A DNA stretch of 64,000 nucleotides from Flaveria trinervia. Taxonomy: Eukaryota > Streptophyta > Magnoliopsida > Asterales > Asteraceae. A program made the position numbers and the translations under genes. The DNA lies in the NCBI GenBank assembly GCA_025506515.1, contig CM046452.1, positions 105,510,551-105,574,550 of the forward strand. The letters are read 5' to 3'. The notes under the pieces were generated by a model that worked only from the letters and a program-made list of their open reading frames with translations, ran no database searches and was not told where the DNA came from. Shown here one piece after another: positions 25,501 through 37,689 of the stretch (the stretch's first letter is position 1; the number at the start of each line of letters is the position of its first letter).

Positions 25501-26929
25501 TACGCGTTGAAGTAGTATGGTGCAAACATGACAACTGAATCCCCAGCATCACACAGTGTGAGAACAATATTCACAAATGCCTACAATAAACAATTGCGTT
25601 AAAAGCTCTCGAAGATGTCTCAAGAAAATTTAACTAACATCAAGTCAACCTTGGATACCTGATTTGCACCAGCAGTGACCATCACTGACGATTTGCATAA
25701 CTTATTTTCTTCAAGCAACTGCAATTATAGAAAGGATATGAATATAAAAGGGCATACTACTGCATTTCATATCATTTAAGATTTGACCTTTTAGTCAATG
25801 CTTCCCTAAGCTCAGGAAGACCTTCATCTGCACCATAACGACTAATTGCAGGCTCCCATACAAGTTCTTGCACCTTCTCTAAAGCTGGTCGAGGTGGTTG
25901 CCAATACACAACACCCTGTGTTACAAGAAAACCAATTGCTAGCCAAATAAATCAACATCTTTTTGGAAAATGCAACTGTGAAAACAACAGTCCTGGCAAC
26001 ATTGAGTTCTAAATGAGCTTCAAATGTAGTTCAGATTCTGATTTTATGCTTCAGGACACTATTCTATTGAAAATTTTATATAATTCTTCAAGAATTCTTG
26101 GGGGATGTGTTCATAATTGATTTACCAATTGAAACCCATTTAACAATAAAAGATGTTCTAAAACTAGGAGACCAATTTTGTCATTGAATTTTGTGAATTC
26201 TGGAAATTGGACTAAAAAGTTTCTTGAAATCAAACATCAATAATGTTTTAAAGGAGAAGATAAACCTGAATTTTCAAGAAAATCAATTGCAAAATACATA
26301 CAGCTTCTACAAAAAAAAAATCAACTGTGAAAGCAACAATCCTGGTAACATAAAATTTTAATTTGAACCAGAAAAAGAAAACAAAAACAAGCTTCAACTT
26401 TATCTGCAACTTTCTGCTTTTATTATTTAATACAACATTTTTTTGAGATTTCATTCAGTTCTTCAATAATTCTTGAAATATGTGTATGCTGTTTCAACTT
26501 GGAATCCATTTAACAAACTAAAAGATATTCTAAAACTACATCCTACATATAAAGTTTCTTGACCAACTAAATGTTAATAAGAATAGGCAGAAACAAAGGG
26601 GAAAATAGCAACCTGAGCTAGGGATATAGCACCCTTGACACCTCGAAGCAATTCTTGTATCTGCAAACATAAAACATCACACACTTTCACTTCTATCATC
26701 ACACATATCCCTAGAACATAAGAAACACACAATTTTTCACAGACAAAACAAGAAACGCAGCAACCCCAGATCAAAACAATCTTGAATCAAAACACCCAAA
26801 TCCCCAAAATAAAGAACCCCAAATTGGGATTGCAAACAAATTTAGGGCAAAGTAATTGAAATTGACCTGAACCATCACCGGTGTTTCGGTGAACACAACC
26901 CTTCTTGCTAACATTCCATACGAACCCAT
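22523..26929 (-). CDS. VAS1: VAS1/ISS1-type class I/II aminotransferase, with two apparent 1-bp losses
   Basis: Cytosolic PLP enzyme; in Arabidopsis VAS1/ISS1 transfers the amino group of methionine to indole-3-pyruvate, limiting auxin and ethylene precursors. Exons (minus): 26929-26867, 26660-26613, 25915-25788, 25718-25659, 25580-25424, 24734-24628, 24177-24119, 23807-23699, 22971-22523. The start MGSYGMLARRVVFTETPVM matches the family. Seen motifs are GVVYWQPP, the NPGNPSGTY loop, VVDNTYE, and FSFSKAYGMMGW with the PLP-binding lysine. Exon 3 is 128 bp, and one more A in the run at 25789-25792 is needed to join exon 4 in phase. In exon 9 a base is missing at about 22650, after which RISFGG (substrate-carboxylate arginine) and a normal C terminus continue. 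With both restored the protein would be 393 residues, as expected. I favour assembly errors, but a pseudogene is possible. Confidence 0.88.
24546..24612. repeat. (GT)n-rich microsatellite in an aminotransferase intron
   Basis: A GT/AT-rich simple repeat (GTGTGTGTTTGTGTCTGCGTGTG and onward) lies just downstream (minus sense) of exon 6. Confidence 0.8.
24980..25312. mobile_element. hAT-like MITE in an aminotransferase intron
   Basis: An insertion of about 333 bp in the intron between exons 5 and 6 has ends TAGAGGTGGTAATTTTCAACC and, reverse-complemented, TAGAGGTATCAAACGGG. It has no coding capacity. The ends resemble those of the element in the ABCG intron. Confidence 0.55.
25966..26580. repeat. 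Diverged ~300-bp direct duplication inside aminotransferase intron 2
   Basis: Two blocks in the same intron (about 25966-26245 and 26320-26580) share, in order, CAACTGTGAAA-CAACA-TCCTGG-AACAT, TTCTTCAAGAATTCTTG/TTCTTCAATAATTCTTG, CCATTTAACAA, AAAAGATGTTCTAAAACTA/AAAAGATATTCTAAAACTA and AAGTTTCTTG. They are an old tandem duplication of intron sequence. Confidence 0.7.
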
Positions 26930-27492
26930 TTCTTCCTCTGTGTATCTCTCTCTCTATATATATAAGAAAAAAGGGGATGACTATCAAATCAAAAGTCCCT
27001 AACTTTTTAATGATGATCAAGAAACGATGGCATGCTAAAAATTGGCCCTTTTTGATCCGGTTGAAGGATGAGAATCTAACTAAAAGTTCTACATATAATA
27101 AAAAGCAGACCAGAGGATGCCAATAAGATGAATTGATGAAATACTTTCACAAGATTGGTGGATTGTAATTGTATGTGAACGTAATCCAGAGTAAAAAATG
27201 CTTTTATTGACTTTGCCCACACAATAAAGCAAGTTTATCTTCATTCTCTCTCTTGAAAATGAAATTTTTGAAGGAAATTAATATTATTGAGTCAAGATTC
27301 GTGAACAGAGTGTCACTGACGATGGGATCTCCAAAAATTCCGCTTCGATTTAATTGTGGTGATTTTTATAAGAAGTGTGTATTCACCTCCCTTATGATGT
27401 ATAATTGTATTGATTAAGATGGTGCTTGGGGATTTTAAAGAGTTTATCTGATGATTAAGATGGTTGGACTAATTAGAGTGAGTTTGGTAGGT

Positions 27493-27624
27493 GAAATTGG
27501 TCATTCAATTTATTAAGTTAAATTATATTTAGGGAATTCTACACATTCAATTTATTTGGAAATTGGTCATTCAATTTATTAAATTAAATTAAATTTAGGG
27601 AATTCTACACATTCAATTTATTTG
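27493..27624. repeat. 66-bp tandem duplication
   Basis: Two copies of a 66-bp unit beginning GAAATTGGTCATTCAATTTA and ending ACACATTCAATTTATTTG differ at only a few positions. Confidence 0.9.
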
Positions 27625-28739
27625 GTAGGTGAATAGTATTCTTTTAATTTCACTATTGTGTATAAGGATATTCTATTAATTCAATTTACTTTGTTTTAAC
27701 AATATGATCAACTTTTTTATTGGTGTTGCTAAGCGTATCATCTTCTTTCTCTCTTGTTGAACTCTTTTATTTGGTATAAATGATGTTATTTGAATTTCAT
27801 TATGTAATTTGTTTACTTATTTTTAATTCTTTATTGGGATTTGTTTCAATCCTACCTTTTTTCTAGCCACTAATGAATTTCATATTGCCGTTGAAAAAAT
27901 AAAAAACGATAATGAACATTTGGGCTTAAATATGAGAATAAATAATAGATTATACTTAATATCTGTTAATATAAATTGGATTAACAATTTTGTTTATTTA
28001 AATTTAAAAGCTAAACAAAATATTTTATGGATCGTGGTGTAATAAAATTTAGATATTCTAGACGAAATACTTGCTCATAAAAACATTCGTATTAAGATTC
28101 TTTTATAAAATAATTTAATTTTGTGAAAATCTTGTTTATTGAAAACTCTGATTTGTAATTATTCCAGTTGTTTTAATAAGAATTTTTAAAAAAAGATTAC
28201 ATTTTTTTAGTTTTCTAAAAAAAACAGATTTAAAATATGTTGTTTAAAAAAGGTTTAGTGTTTTTCAAAATTTCATATTATATACAAATATTTTATTATT
28301 AGTTCTATTTTAATTAAAAATGTAATTTTTTATTTTCTTAATAGAATCTAAATTTAAAAAGATAAATTGATTTTAAAAATATCAAGATTTACAATTAATA
28401 AAATTGATCTTTAACAAGAGAGAATTAGTTTTAAAGTTTAAATTATTAGAATACCCTTTTGGAAGAAAAATCAAATGATGATGTCTAAAAAATAACAAGT
28501 GACAAAGAGGTAGGTCAAAAGATTAACATATGATTTTAAAAGACTTGTTTTATTATAATGCATAAATTATAGATATTGATAATATATTTTCTTTTGAATC
28601 TTTTAATTCTTTTTGTCGTATGATTACATCTGGGCAGACATGAATTAAAATGCTGTGCGATGGAGCATGGTAAATTGGTAATGACAAATTATGCAGGGCA
28701 TGAATATTTAGAAATCTCCAAATTATAAATCTAACACCT

Positions 28740-29010
28740 CAAATTTTTATGCATGTCATATACTCCTATTCCAAATCGTATAGGGGCTCTTATAGCTCTA
28801 TACAGAATGTATAACCCCTCTAACGGCCTGGTGAAATTTTCCTCGTATTTAGTGTTGAAATTTACTATGCGCGTCGTATAATTCTATATGTGTCGTATAG
28901 GGTTACATGGGGCATATAACCATCTCACAGGCCCCTGAATTTTCCTCTTTTTCGATATTTTCGACCCTATAAACTGCGTATGATGTTATACAAAACACAT
29001 AAAGGGCGTC
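28740..29010. repeat. Diverged tandem repeat with 'CGTATAGGG' words
   Basis: Two related blocks share a CGTATAGGG/GGGTCGTATAGGG word followed by GGCC-TG-GAATTTTCCTC and a GA-ATTT tail. The first runs at about 28740-28870 and the second at about 28875-29005. The origin is unknown; debris of a retroelement is possible. Confidence 0.4.
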
Positions 29011-30900
29011 GATTTATAAAATGAGATTTTTTTATATTAAAACCATTTATAAAGAGTAAAAGTCAAGCAGATTTTGCTGGTGGGGTAATGTTGATGGTGA
29101 CAGAAGACTAAAAAGTGACATATTATCATCGTTTGCTACTCAAACTCGAGTCAAGACAAATTATGGCTTATTGAGAAACCACATATTCATATAGCAGCCC
29201 AACAGAAAGAAACTAGTAACCCAACAGAAAGAAACTCGTAGCCCATATAAAACTTGGTCCGACCCAAACCCAAATGCTATCCCAAATCGATAAACTGGAC
29301 CAACCCACAACCGTTTGCTCCGGTCCTCCGTACACATTATTTCAAAAATCGGTAAGCTAACTTCTGGTCAAATGATTCGTTAAATTTAAATTCATTTATT
29401 CTTCATATTTAGACATTTATAAAGTAGATACTAAATTAAATCAATTAAATAGCATAAGTGCATAACTACCCCGAAATTTCATAAGCAAGGTTGAATTTGT
29501 CAAAGAATATCAATACACATGAGCCAAGAGTGCAAACACAAAACTAAAATTCCAAGTAACAATGAAGATATGAAGATAATATGTAACAAATTATTAACTT
29601 TGAATAGAGTATGATGATTTATGGCTTGGTATCAAGGGTAAACACCTCTCTCTACATATTACAATCGTAATAATATAAACACGTGATGATCACCTCATAA
29701 CCAAACTACTTAAATATCATATAGTTTACAGTTTCCAGTATTATATTCTCTCGTTAGCTTAATTATCAAGGTTTAATATTGTGACTAAATATATATTTAT
29801 CTATGACTCTATATTATAAAACACTTATTACATAAAAGTCTCAGAAATGATCTGTAAAGAATTTTAGTTTTAACGTATAACAGAAACAATCTTCGTAAAA
29901 CAAAGAAAATTATATATTACTTAATGAATCTACCTACAAGATCTATACAAATAAATTATTAAACTTCTTGATACATGTCATCACCAAAATTTCGTCTATA
30001 CTTATTAAGTTGAGTCATTATATTTGACCTCTTTTATATTTATAAATATTTATTAAATGTAATTAAATTTAAATAATTATATATAATATTAATTAACAAG
30101 TGCTTTGTACATTAATAAGTTGTACCTAAGCATTAGTTTATAAATTTGAAAGCAAAAAAAATTTGAATCAAAATATTTAAAATATAAAAAACAACTGTAC
30201 TCATAATTCGATATCGACACGTCCATACCACCTACGCATGAGATCTTTTATATGACAAGTTATATTCTTCTTGAATTTATTGACCTTTTTTTTTCCAAAA
30301 TGTACCTTTTAGAATTACACAACGATGCATTTAAAAATGTGAGTTCAATAGGATCGTGAAGCTCTAAGAATATTTGTAGGTTATTATGTATGACTATATC
30401 ATTAAGATAAATTTATACAACCATATGTTGTTTCAACTGTTTTATAAAATAATATATGAGTTATATATAATATGGTGTCTTGGGGTATACTATAATGCCC
30501 TTGGATGTTAAGGTATACATGGCACTTAAAGGGTGAGACATGAGTGTGTTAACAGACATTAATATTTAAAATTGACTAGCTAATGATCATTAGTGATGGG
30601 GTTTAACATTTGAAATATTTTTCTTATGATGAGATGAAATGAAAGAGAATAAACAAAAAATAAAGTGACACGTACATGAGTTAAGATGGTTAATACTACA
30701 CTCACAACCTAAGTAATGATACTTTCATTAATTAAAAAGAAAAATAAAAATTTGAGAGGCTACCAAGGGTTTTCAGTAAAAAAATATTCAGTCAAACCAG
30801 TCAAAGGGTATCTTAGTAAAATCCAAAATCCCAGTATTTAATTACCGTACCAGTATTTGTTTATCATTAAAGACATTTTAAAATAATAATAAATAAACGA

Positions 30901-31922
30901 CTTTATTTCTCTCTCTCAAAATTTTGTAGTTTAAACTCTACGTTCATCCCGCTCTCTAGAGCAATCTCCTTTTTACTCATATTATTATTATTATTATCCA
31001 GCTGTCCCCCTTTCTATAATTCTCACATTCGATCTATCAATCTTTTGAGCTGATTCATCACCTATGATTCACCATCTAATTTCATCTCTGTTAGTGATTC
31101 TCTCTAATCTAGATCGTAATTACATTCTTTGGCATTGTGTTTTCTGTTTTCATCTCCGATTTTGTGGTTCTTTGTTTCAGATCGATTAGGGTTTAAGCGT
31201 TTTTAATAATTTTGTGATAAAGAACGTGGATTTGACGGTAATGAGACAAATTTCACCCATATTTTCTTGATTTGTAGTCGTGAACGTCTAGTCATGCCTA
31301 CATTGTGAAATCTTGACTTTTGATGCAAGAATCGAAAAGAAATTGTTGATTTTGCTTCTTTGCTTTCGTTTTTTGTAGATTTTGCTGTTGGTGAATTGGG
31401 AGTTGATTGAAAAGGAAGTTTAGGCTTTGTTGTGGTTCAAGATTTCTAAAATGCAGTTGAACTGAATGAAAGAATACTTATGGGACCTAGTAATGTAGCT
31501 TTGAAATTAACTATTTGTAAGCATGGTGTTGTGTTAGTGCTAGATCTGTTCTTTTTGCCCAAATGCCTATTAGGGTTTTTGATTTGTTGTCTGAGTTTTG
31601 GAAAGTTTTGGGGATAGAAGCACTATCAGTACAAAATTAGAAGCAAGTGATAAAGTGAATACTGATAAAATTTTCAGACCCCTGGGTCCAAATGGTTGAG
31701 AATCATTGTGCATATAGTAGATTAAAAACTGTAAACTGAAACAACTGATTCGAAAGTAATTCAAATTTATATTTGGGAACATCAAGTGTAACTGACATCT
31801 CATAATTCCTGCATCATCAGCATATTGTTATCAGTCTCTTCTTTGATGGCTTTCCATGTTGTTGCAGATAAGAGTGGAATTATTTTGAACAGAAACCTTA
31901 TTCTGGTTTTCTTAAAATACAA
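30901..31922 (+). promoter_or_regulatory. 5' region of cyclin A2 with a probable 5' UTR intron
   Basis: A CT-rich stretch (CTCTCTCTC near 30910 and further on) resembles a plant 5' UTR. A TTGTTGCAG acceptor at about 31859-31867 lies 55 bp before the ATG and suggests an intron in the leader. There is no open frame of note in between. Confidence 0.45.
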
Positions 31923-34619
31923 ATGACGAAAGGGGTTACAATTAGAGAGCCCACTTTTCGTGTAACACGGGCTCGAGCTGCTGCTAGCCAGTCATCAAGT
32001 TCGGAACCATCAAAAGAGCAGGGCCCAGGTCGTGTTTTGCATAAAAGCTCTAAAAGATCCGTGCAAGATGAGAATAAAAACAATGCCACTGTTACTGGTG
32101 GTGCTCAAAATAAGAGGAGAGCAGTACTTAAAGATGTCACAAACATCTGTCGTGATAATACTTATAAGAACTGCATTATTCCAGCTAAAATTCCGGTTTG
32201 TAAACAATATTTCTTCTTGTATAGTTTTATTGCCTGTGAAGTTTTATGAATTGCAGATACTCGATATCATTATGATTTAAGTCTTTTTTGTTTCTACTTT
32301 TTGCCAATTGTGATCAGAAAAAGAATACTAAGGTGACTAAAAAGAATTCAATCAAAATTCAACAAGTTTCTGCAAATTCACAATCAATGAAAAGCGATGG
32401 CACTGAGAGAGCTCACGTTCAATCTACTGTCCAGAAGGTTCCAGATAGTTCTGAAAAGGAAGATAAGAAAACAGTTTCACAAGTGCAAAGCTTTCCAAAC
32501 AAAGGTTTGTTGTAAACAGACCATTTCAAAAATCTTATGCAACTCCAAAGTTAATAATTTATTAGTACTGTTATTTTTTGCATACAGGGAAAAATAGGAT
32601 TCATGAGAAGCTCACAACATCTAGCCATCCAGATTTTACTGATATAGATTCTGATATAAAAGATCCTCTGATGTGCAGTCTCTATGTATGTGAAATATAT
32701 AGCAGTTTTCGTGTAGCAGAGGTTTGTATAATGGCCAAACACATTGTCTTATCCAGTAACTAAATATTGATTTATTGTTTTCCATTTGGTATTTCAGCTT
32801 ATCCATCGTCCACGCTTTAATTTTATGGAGACGGTACAAAGAGATATAACTAAGAGTATGAGAGGAGTCTTAGTTGATTGGCTTGTAGAGGTTAGTTTTA
32901 CTTATCTTCACCAAAAGTCAATTTTGATCATTTACCTTTAAACGGGTTGGTTTGGGTTGTGGTATAACTTTTAAAGGGCTGAACAAAAAAAGTTTACTAA
33001 AAGAAAATCGGGTAAAGCTGTTTGAAATTTGAAAATCACCAAAGTCTATTTTAAAGGCATACAACCACCTAAATCATTTTTATTCATTGATCAAGAAAAT
33101 CATTGTAATGATACTGATTTTGTATGCACCCACGCGACCTGCCCATCTTCCACGTACAGGCATTATGGACCCACACTGTTCAAATTAAGTCGTTATTCAT
33201 TCGTTTATTTTTTACTTTTAGGTAAGTGTGGAATATAAGTTGGAGCCAGACACACTCCATCACACGGTTTCTCTCATTGACATGTTTCTTTCTAAAAACT
33301 TTATTGAACGACAAAAACTTCAACTGTTAGGCATCACTTGTATGCTAATTGCTTCGTAAGATCTAACACCTTTTTCTGCTAGCATTAATGTATGTTTCTG
33401 TAGTTCTTACTATATTGATAAATTTACCTAATTTGTTGTTTGAAGGAAATATGAAGAAACAATTGCACCTAGTGTTGAGGAGTTTTGTACCATCACAGAC
33501 AGTACTTACACAAAATCAGAGGTTAGGTTTCTATAAATCTATAATCATTTGACCTTTTATAGCTAATCACATGGGCACCTTTTATCAACTGCAATTAAAA
33601 AACCAGATTATCAGAGTATTTAGTTAAATAAGTTTTGCAGGTTCTGAATATGGAAAGCCAAGTTCTAAACAATTTAAATTTTCACCTTTCAGCACCAACA
33701 GCACAGACATTTCTCAGGTATATGTTAAAAAATAATACTTTGCATACATTTCTTGTAAAGATAGCACCTTAATGAATATAACTATTTACAGGAGATTTAT
33801 AAGAGCAGCAGAAGCTTCCTCCCAGGTAAATATTGCCTCTTTGCTTGTAATTTCGGTTAATCCCTTTCGTTCACATTATTAATTGTTATTTTACATTTTG
33901 TTAGAGCCTGAGTCTTGAATTGGAGTGTTTGACAAACTATCTAGCTGAGATGACTTTGATCGACTACAATTTCTTGGTATTTCTTCCTTCAAATATTGCT
34001 GCATCAGCTGTATTTCTTGCCAGATGGATGCTGGATCAGTCATGCCACCCTTGGGTAGTTTTCCTCTAATTTCTCAATATAAATGTAAAATGGCAGATGG
34101 GGAATGGGTAAAAACAGGTAAATTTGGCACTGGTCAACACAGAACAGGACGTGTTTGTAGACCTTAAAAATACACTTTTAGCGAGCTGCAATATGTTTTC
34201 TTTTCCGTTAAGTCTTTGATTATTCCTGTTTGACCCAAATCAACATGTTCATAAGTAAACATATCAAAATCACCACCTCTACATCTTAGGGCCTTGAATG
34301 GAAGCTAAGCACCTAAGCTCTTGTTCTTTTTTTATGGCAGAACCCTACATTGGAGCATTACACAAATTACAAGCCCCTGGATCTAAAGAACACAGTTTTT
34401 GCACTCCATGGTTTACATTCGAGTGACAGTAACTCCCCTCTTACTGCTATACGATCAAAGTACATGCAAGATAAGGTAGTTAACAACCAACCCTTTTTCT
34501 TTTTAACTATTAATTAACTGTTAATCTCAAAAGTTGCAAACTTCATTTCGTTTATGTGTTTGCAGTTTAAAAGTGTTGCAAGTTTGCCTTCTCGTGAACT
34601 ACCCGAAACACTATTCTAA
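31923..34619 (+). CDS. CYCA2: A2-type mitotic cyclin
   Basis: Regulatory subunit of cyclin-dependent kinases in S, G2 and early M phase; in plants A2 cyclins pair with CDKA/CDKB in the nucleus. Coding exons: 31923-32195, 32318-32504, 32588-32721, 32798-32890, 33222-33355, 33446-33521, 33641-33717, 33792-33825, 33905-34054, 34341-34475, 34566-34619, in continuous phase, giving 448 residues. A destruction box RAVLKDVTN is at residues 66-74. The N-terminal cyclin box includes MRGVLVDWLVEVSVEYKL and LLGITCMLIASKYEE; the C-terminal fold includes AASAVFLARWMLDQS and NPTLEHYTNYK, which are typical of A2 cyclins. The protein ends KSVASLPSRELPETLF. It is the one large gene here with no frame problem. 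It converges on the CDI-like gene 585 bp downstream. The subtype A2;1 to A2;4 cannot be decided. Confidence 0.93.
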
Positions 34620-35203
34620 CCATCCAGAAGATACTCTCGCTCTAGTTTATGTTGCTGAGGTACTTCAAAGGCGACTGTCCTCTTTTGCCATATTTGTTTT
34701 GGTCAATGTTTTGTTGTCTTTAGAACTGTCAATAATATCTTGAAATTAAACTTGGGAAATGGAGATTTAGTCCTTAAAAACCTTACTGTAATGGTTACAT
34801 TTTGTGTTTGTAAGCTGGCAAGAAAGGGAAAGGTTGTAAAGCTGATGTAAATTTAACTCAAGGAGGCTATTTTAAGACTCATATTCCTGTTTAATTATGC
34901 AAATTTGTATGCAATTTACAGTTTACTTGCAGAGGTCAAAACATGCCAACAAAAGCTGTTTCTTATGGTCACATAAGCCACTATTAAAATGCATCTTGCT
35001 CAATGTTATTAAATAAACCAATAAACCGACAGTAATCATACATAACGAATAATGGAATTACAGAAGCCATGAACTATAAAAGAGCCCAGCATTTCATCCA
35101 ACACTTGGTGGGCAAACATGAACGCGTATAAATAACAAACCAGAAGCTAAACAATGATGATAATAATAACAATAACAATAATAATAATAAGAATAATCAA
35201 ATC
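34620..35203. other. Convergent 3' region between cyclin and CDI-like gene
   Basis: No gene is seen. It should hold both 3' UTRs. A short AAT/AAC simple repeat lies at about 35156-35192 close to the stop codon of the CDI-like gene. Confidence 0.5.
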
Positions 35204-35987
35204 TTACTCCACTTTCTTATCTTTCTCAACCTTCTTACACTCGTCCAATTCATTCAACCACAAATCCCCAAACTCACAATCTTTCCAAGCTTCAAACCAT
35301 GGCCCTCCAAGAGTATAATGTATAGCTTTCGGGTACGTATTCGGGTCATCCTTCACGACCCGATTATGACCCACAAGAAAGTTCCAAACAAACGGCACCG
35401 ACCCGATTTCATGATCCTCCAACCACTGAAACCTATGCAGAAACGCACCGGATTCCTTATTAACAACCTCCGCGTCAGAATCTTGTTTTTCCGGTGACCG
35501 CAGTTATACAACACCATTGAAGACCAATTCTTTCGTGGGTAAACAGTCTGCACCGCACCGTCCATCTTTGTGGTTTCTTTTGGGGTGTAATCATGCTGAA
35601 CACACATCACAGCATACTTATCATCAACCAGATCGAACAATTCCTTAATGTCGCCGAGGTACAGGAAATCACAGTCGACGAACATCGCCCAACCCTCGTA
35701 TCCAGCCAAAAACGGCGTCAAGAATCGCGTGAACGAGAACTCAGTGCTCTCAAGCTTCCCACGTTCACGCCAATAGTGGTTTTTTTCTCTCGTAATTCGG
35801 ATTGCTTGATGGGGATGATCTCTACGGGGATTGAAGATCGTTTGAGGATTGAGTACCGACAAACCTCGAACGCCACATCTTCTCTTGGATCGTAACCTAC
35901 GAAGATCTTGTACGGTTTCTTGGTGTGACCATTGCTCAAATCGGAATCGCCATTGACGATGGGGGCGATTGCAGATTCCACCGACAT
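35204..35987 (-). CDS. CDI: CDI-like nucleotide-diphospho-sugar transferase, with two apparent frame breaks
   Basis: Member of a small plant glycosyltransferase-like family; Arabidopsis CDI is needed for pollen germination and tube growth and is described as cytosolic. The CDS seems intronless. It begins MSVESAIAPIVNGDS, then KIFVGYDPRED, YWRERGKLESTEFSF, the FVDCDFLYLGD motif with the DxD pair typical of sugar-nucleotide binding, TVYPRKNWSSMVLYNC, and finally VPFVWNFLVGHNR and AIHYTLGGPWFEAWKDCEF. The frame breaks twice. At the T-run 35780-35786 (A-run in the gene) seven bases stand where eight or five would keep the frame. At about 35471-35473 one C/G is missing, between 'KILT' and the next motif. 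With one base restored at each place the length is 261 residues, as in the family. A 5' UTR intron (36150-36007) is likely. Assembly error is my preferred reading. Confidence 0.85.
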
Positions 35988-36006
35988 TGGAGATCGTATA
36001 TAAGTC

Positions 36007-36150
36007 CTGTAAACATGAAAGTGAAGTGGATCAACATGAAATCTAGCAAATGGGTATGATTGAAACCCAAAAACAATAATGGGTATTCTGAAAACAATAT
36101 GAAATTCGCAAAATTGATCGATTTTAAGAGTGTATAACTGTATATTATAC
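36007..36150 (-). other. Probable 5' UTR intron of the CDI-like gene
   Basis: On the minus strand CTTCAG-GTATAAT (donor at 36150) and TGTTTACAG (acceptor ending 36007) frame a 144-bp intron located 20 bp before the ATG. Confidence 0.5.
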
Positions 36151-36599
36151 CTGAAGAAGAATACAGAGATTGTAGATCTAGATTGATGGAGGAAATTGAA
36201 GGACCGAGAAAGGAGTCAAGATGCAGGTGTATTTATTGATTTTTAGTGTTTTCACATAAAGCATATATTAGCCTCCAACTTATGGTTTTATTACAGTTAG
36301 ACCCTGTGACTTGTAAACGGGGAAATAAATGATTAAAATAAACAATTAATTAATTAAAAGGAATATGCTGATAAAAAGGTTAAAAGGAATATGATACTGC
36401 TGTGCTGCACACAGGAAAAAATATCTTAGAACCTTGGGTACATCATTGATGGTATTAGACTTGAAAAGATTGCAATAAATGCTAATGTGACCATGCGCTC
36501 GTCTTGATACCATGGACATATGTATACCAAAGTCTAATAAACTTTTGTTGTAGCAATAAAAGTTTAAATTTATTTTGTTGGTGAAGACCAAATGTTAAC

Positions 36600-36950
36600 T
36601 TTATCGTAGTATTTTCAACGGGGATTTTACGGGTGAAGTCACATCAGTTAAATAAATTATAAAACATTTTCTTTTTTTGTGCGCACACCCTTCTTCCTCT
36701 ATTTCTCTTTCCTCTCATTCTAAGAGACTCACATATGCGGTTTCCCTCTCTCCTTCACATTAATGGCAAGACCCTCATTATAGAACAACCAACCCGATTT
36801 GGACGCTATTAAGGGTATGAAAAACTAACCCATATGAGTGGCCATTTGTTTAATAAACTTAAGTAGTGGTTTAACATGGTAACGCATTGTTTTTATTACG
36901 TCAACCTTAAACCTTAAAGTATATTAGCAAATCCATGTGTCCTTTTACGT
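36600..36950. other. Intergenic, no feature seen
   Basis: This is upstream DNA of the CDI-like gene, with pyrimidine-rich and AT-rich words but no recognisable gene or element. Confidence 0.4.
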
Positions 36951-37350
36951 GTTAGTGATTTGGTTTAGGTTGTGTAAAGTTACATTAGGTTATAAACTTA
37001 TAATAGGCATTATCATGTGTTAGTAAATTAGTTTGGGTTACACAAAGTCATATTACGTTATAACAAGTCATTTTGATGTTAAAGACACGTGTATATTTAA
37101 TTATGATTATTACAATACAAATTTAATGGAGCTTATCATGTGCTAATGAATTAGTTTAGGTTATATAAATAACATCAGTTATAATACGTGTGACGCTTAA
37201 TACACTCATGAACCTTAATGGATTGTTATACTCATGTGTAACGTGAGTTAGTTTAGGTTGCATAAAATCATAACAAATCATAATGATGTTAAATACATGT
37301 ATGTGATAATTAGTACACTAATGGAGCTTGATGGGTTTTGTCATGCCTTA
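36950..37350. repeat. Degenerate ~100-bp tandem array, about four units
   Basis: The phrase 'TTAGTTTAGGTTGCATAAA(G)TCATA' recurs in diverged form at about 36957, 37024, 37146 and 37247. Each copy is followed by a 'TTATCATGTG' word or an 'ATGATGTTAAA-ACA-GT' word. The spacing is irregular (about 70-120 bp). Confidence 0.5.
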
Positions 37351-37689
37351 GTAATCGAATTGTATCATGTACACCGATGAGATACAATTCATCTCTAGAC
37401 ATCAAAGATAAAATATAGATATTTTCAAGTGAATGGTGTTTACGGGGACTAGAATGTCAATTCCAGCAAAATTTAACATCAAACGACCCTTCCTCCCAAC
37501 CCATTTTATATAAGTCCACATCTCCATCATCATTGAACATTGAGGCGTTAACAGCGGGACACATATGTTTACAAGCACATATTTATCACTTGTACTAAAT
37601 TCTTAAGAAATTTATCACATACAGTTTTAAATAATAAAAAACTGTTAGAACCCATATCTCACGCTCATTGTTTTTCACCTCTTTTAGTA

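Larger units (their letters stand above)
26930..30900. other. Gene-free interval between aminotransferase and cyclin
   Basis: About 4 kb with no convincing gene. It holds a 66-bp tandem duplication at 27493-27624, an AT-rich block at about 27950-28640 related to 51990-52560, and a region with diverged repeated words around 28740-29010. The remaining sequence shows no recognisable feature. Confidence 0.5.
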
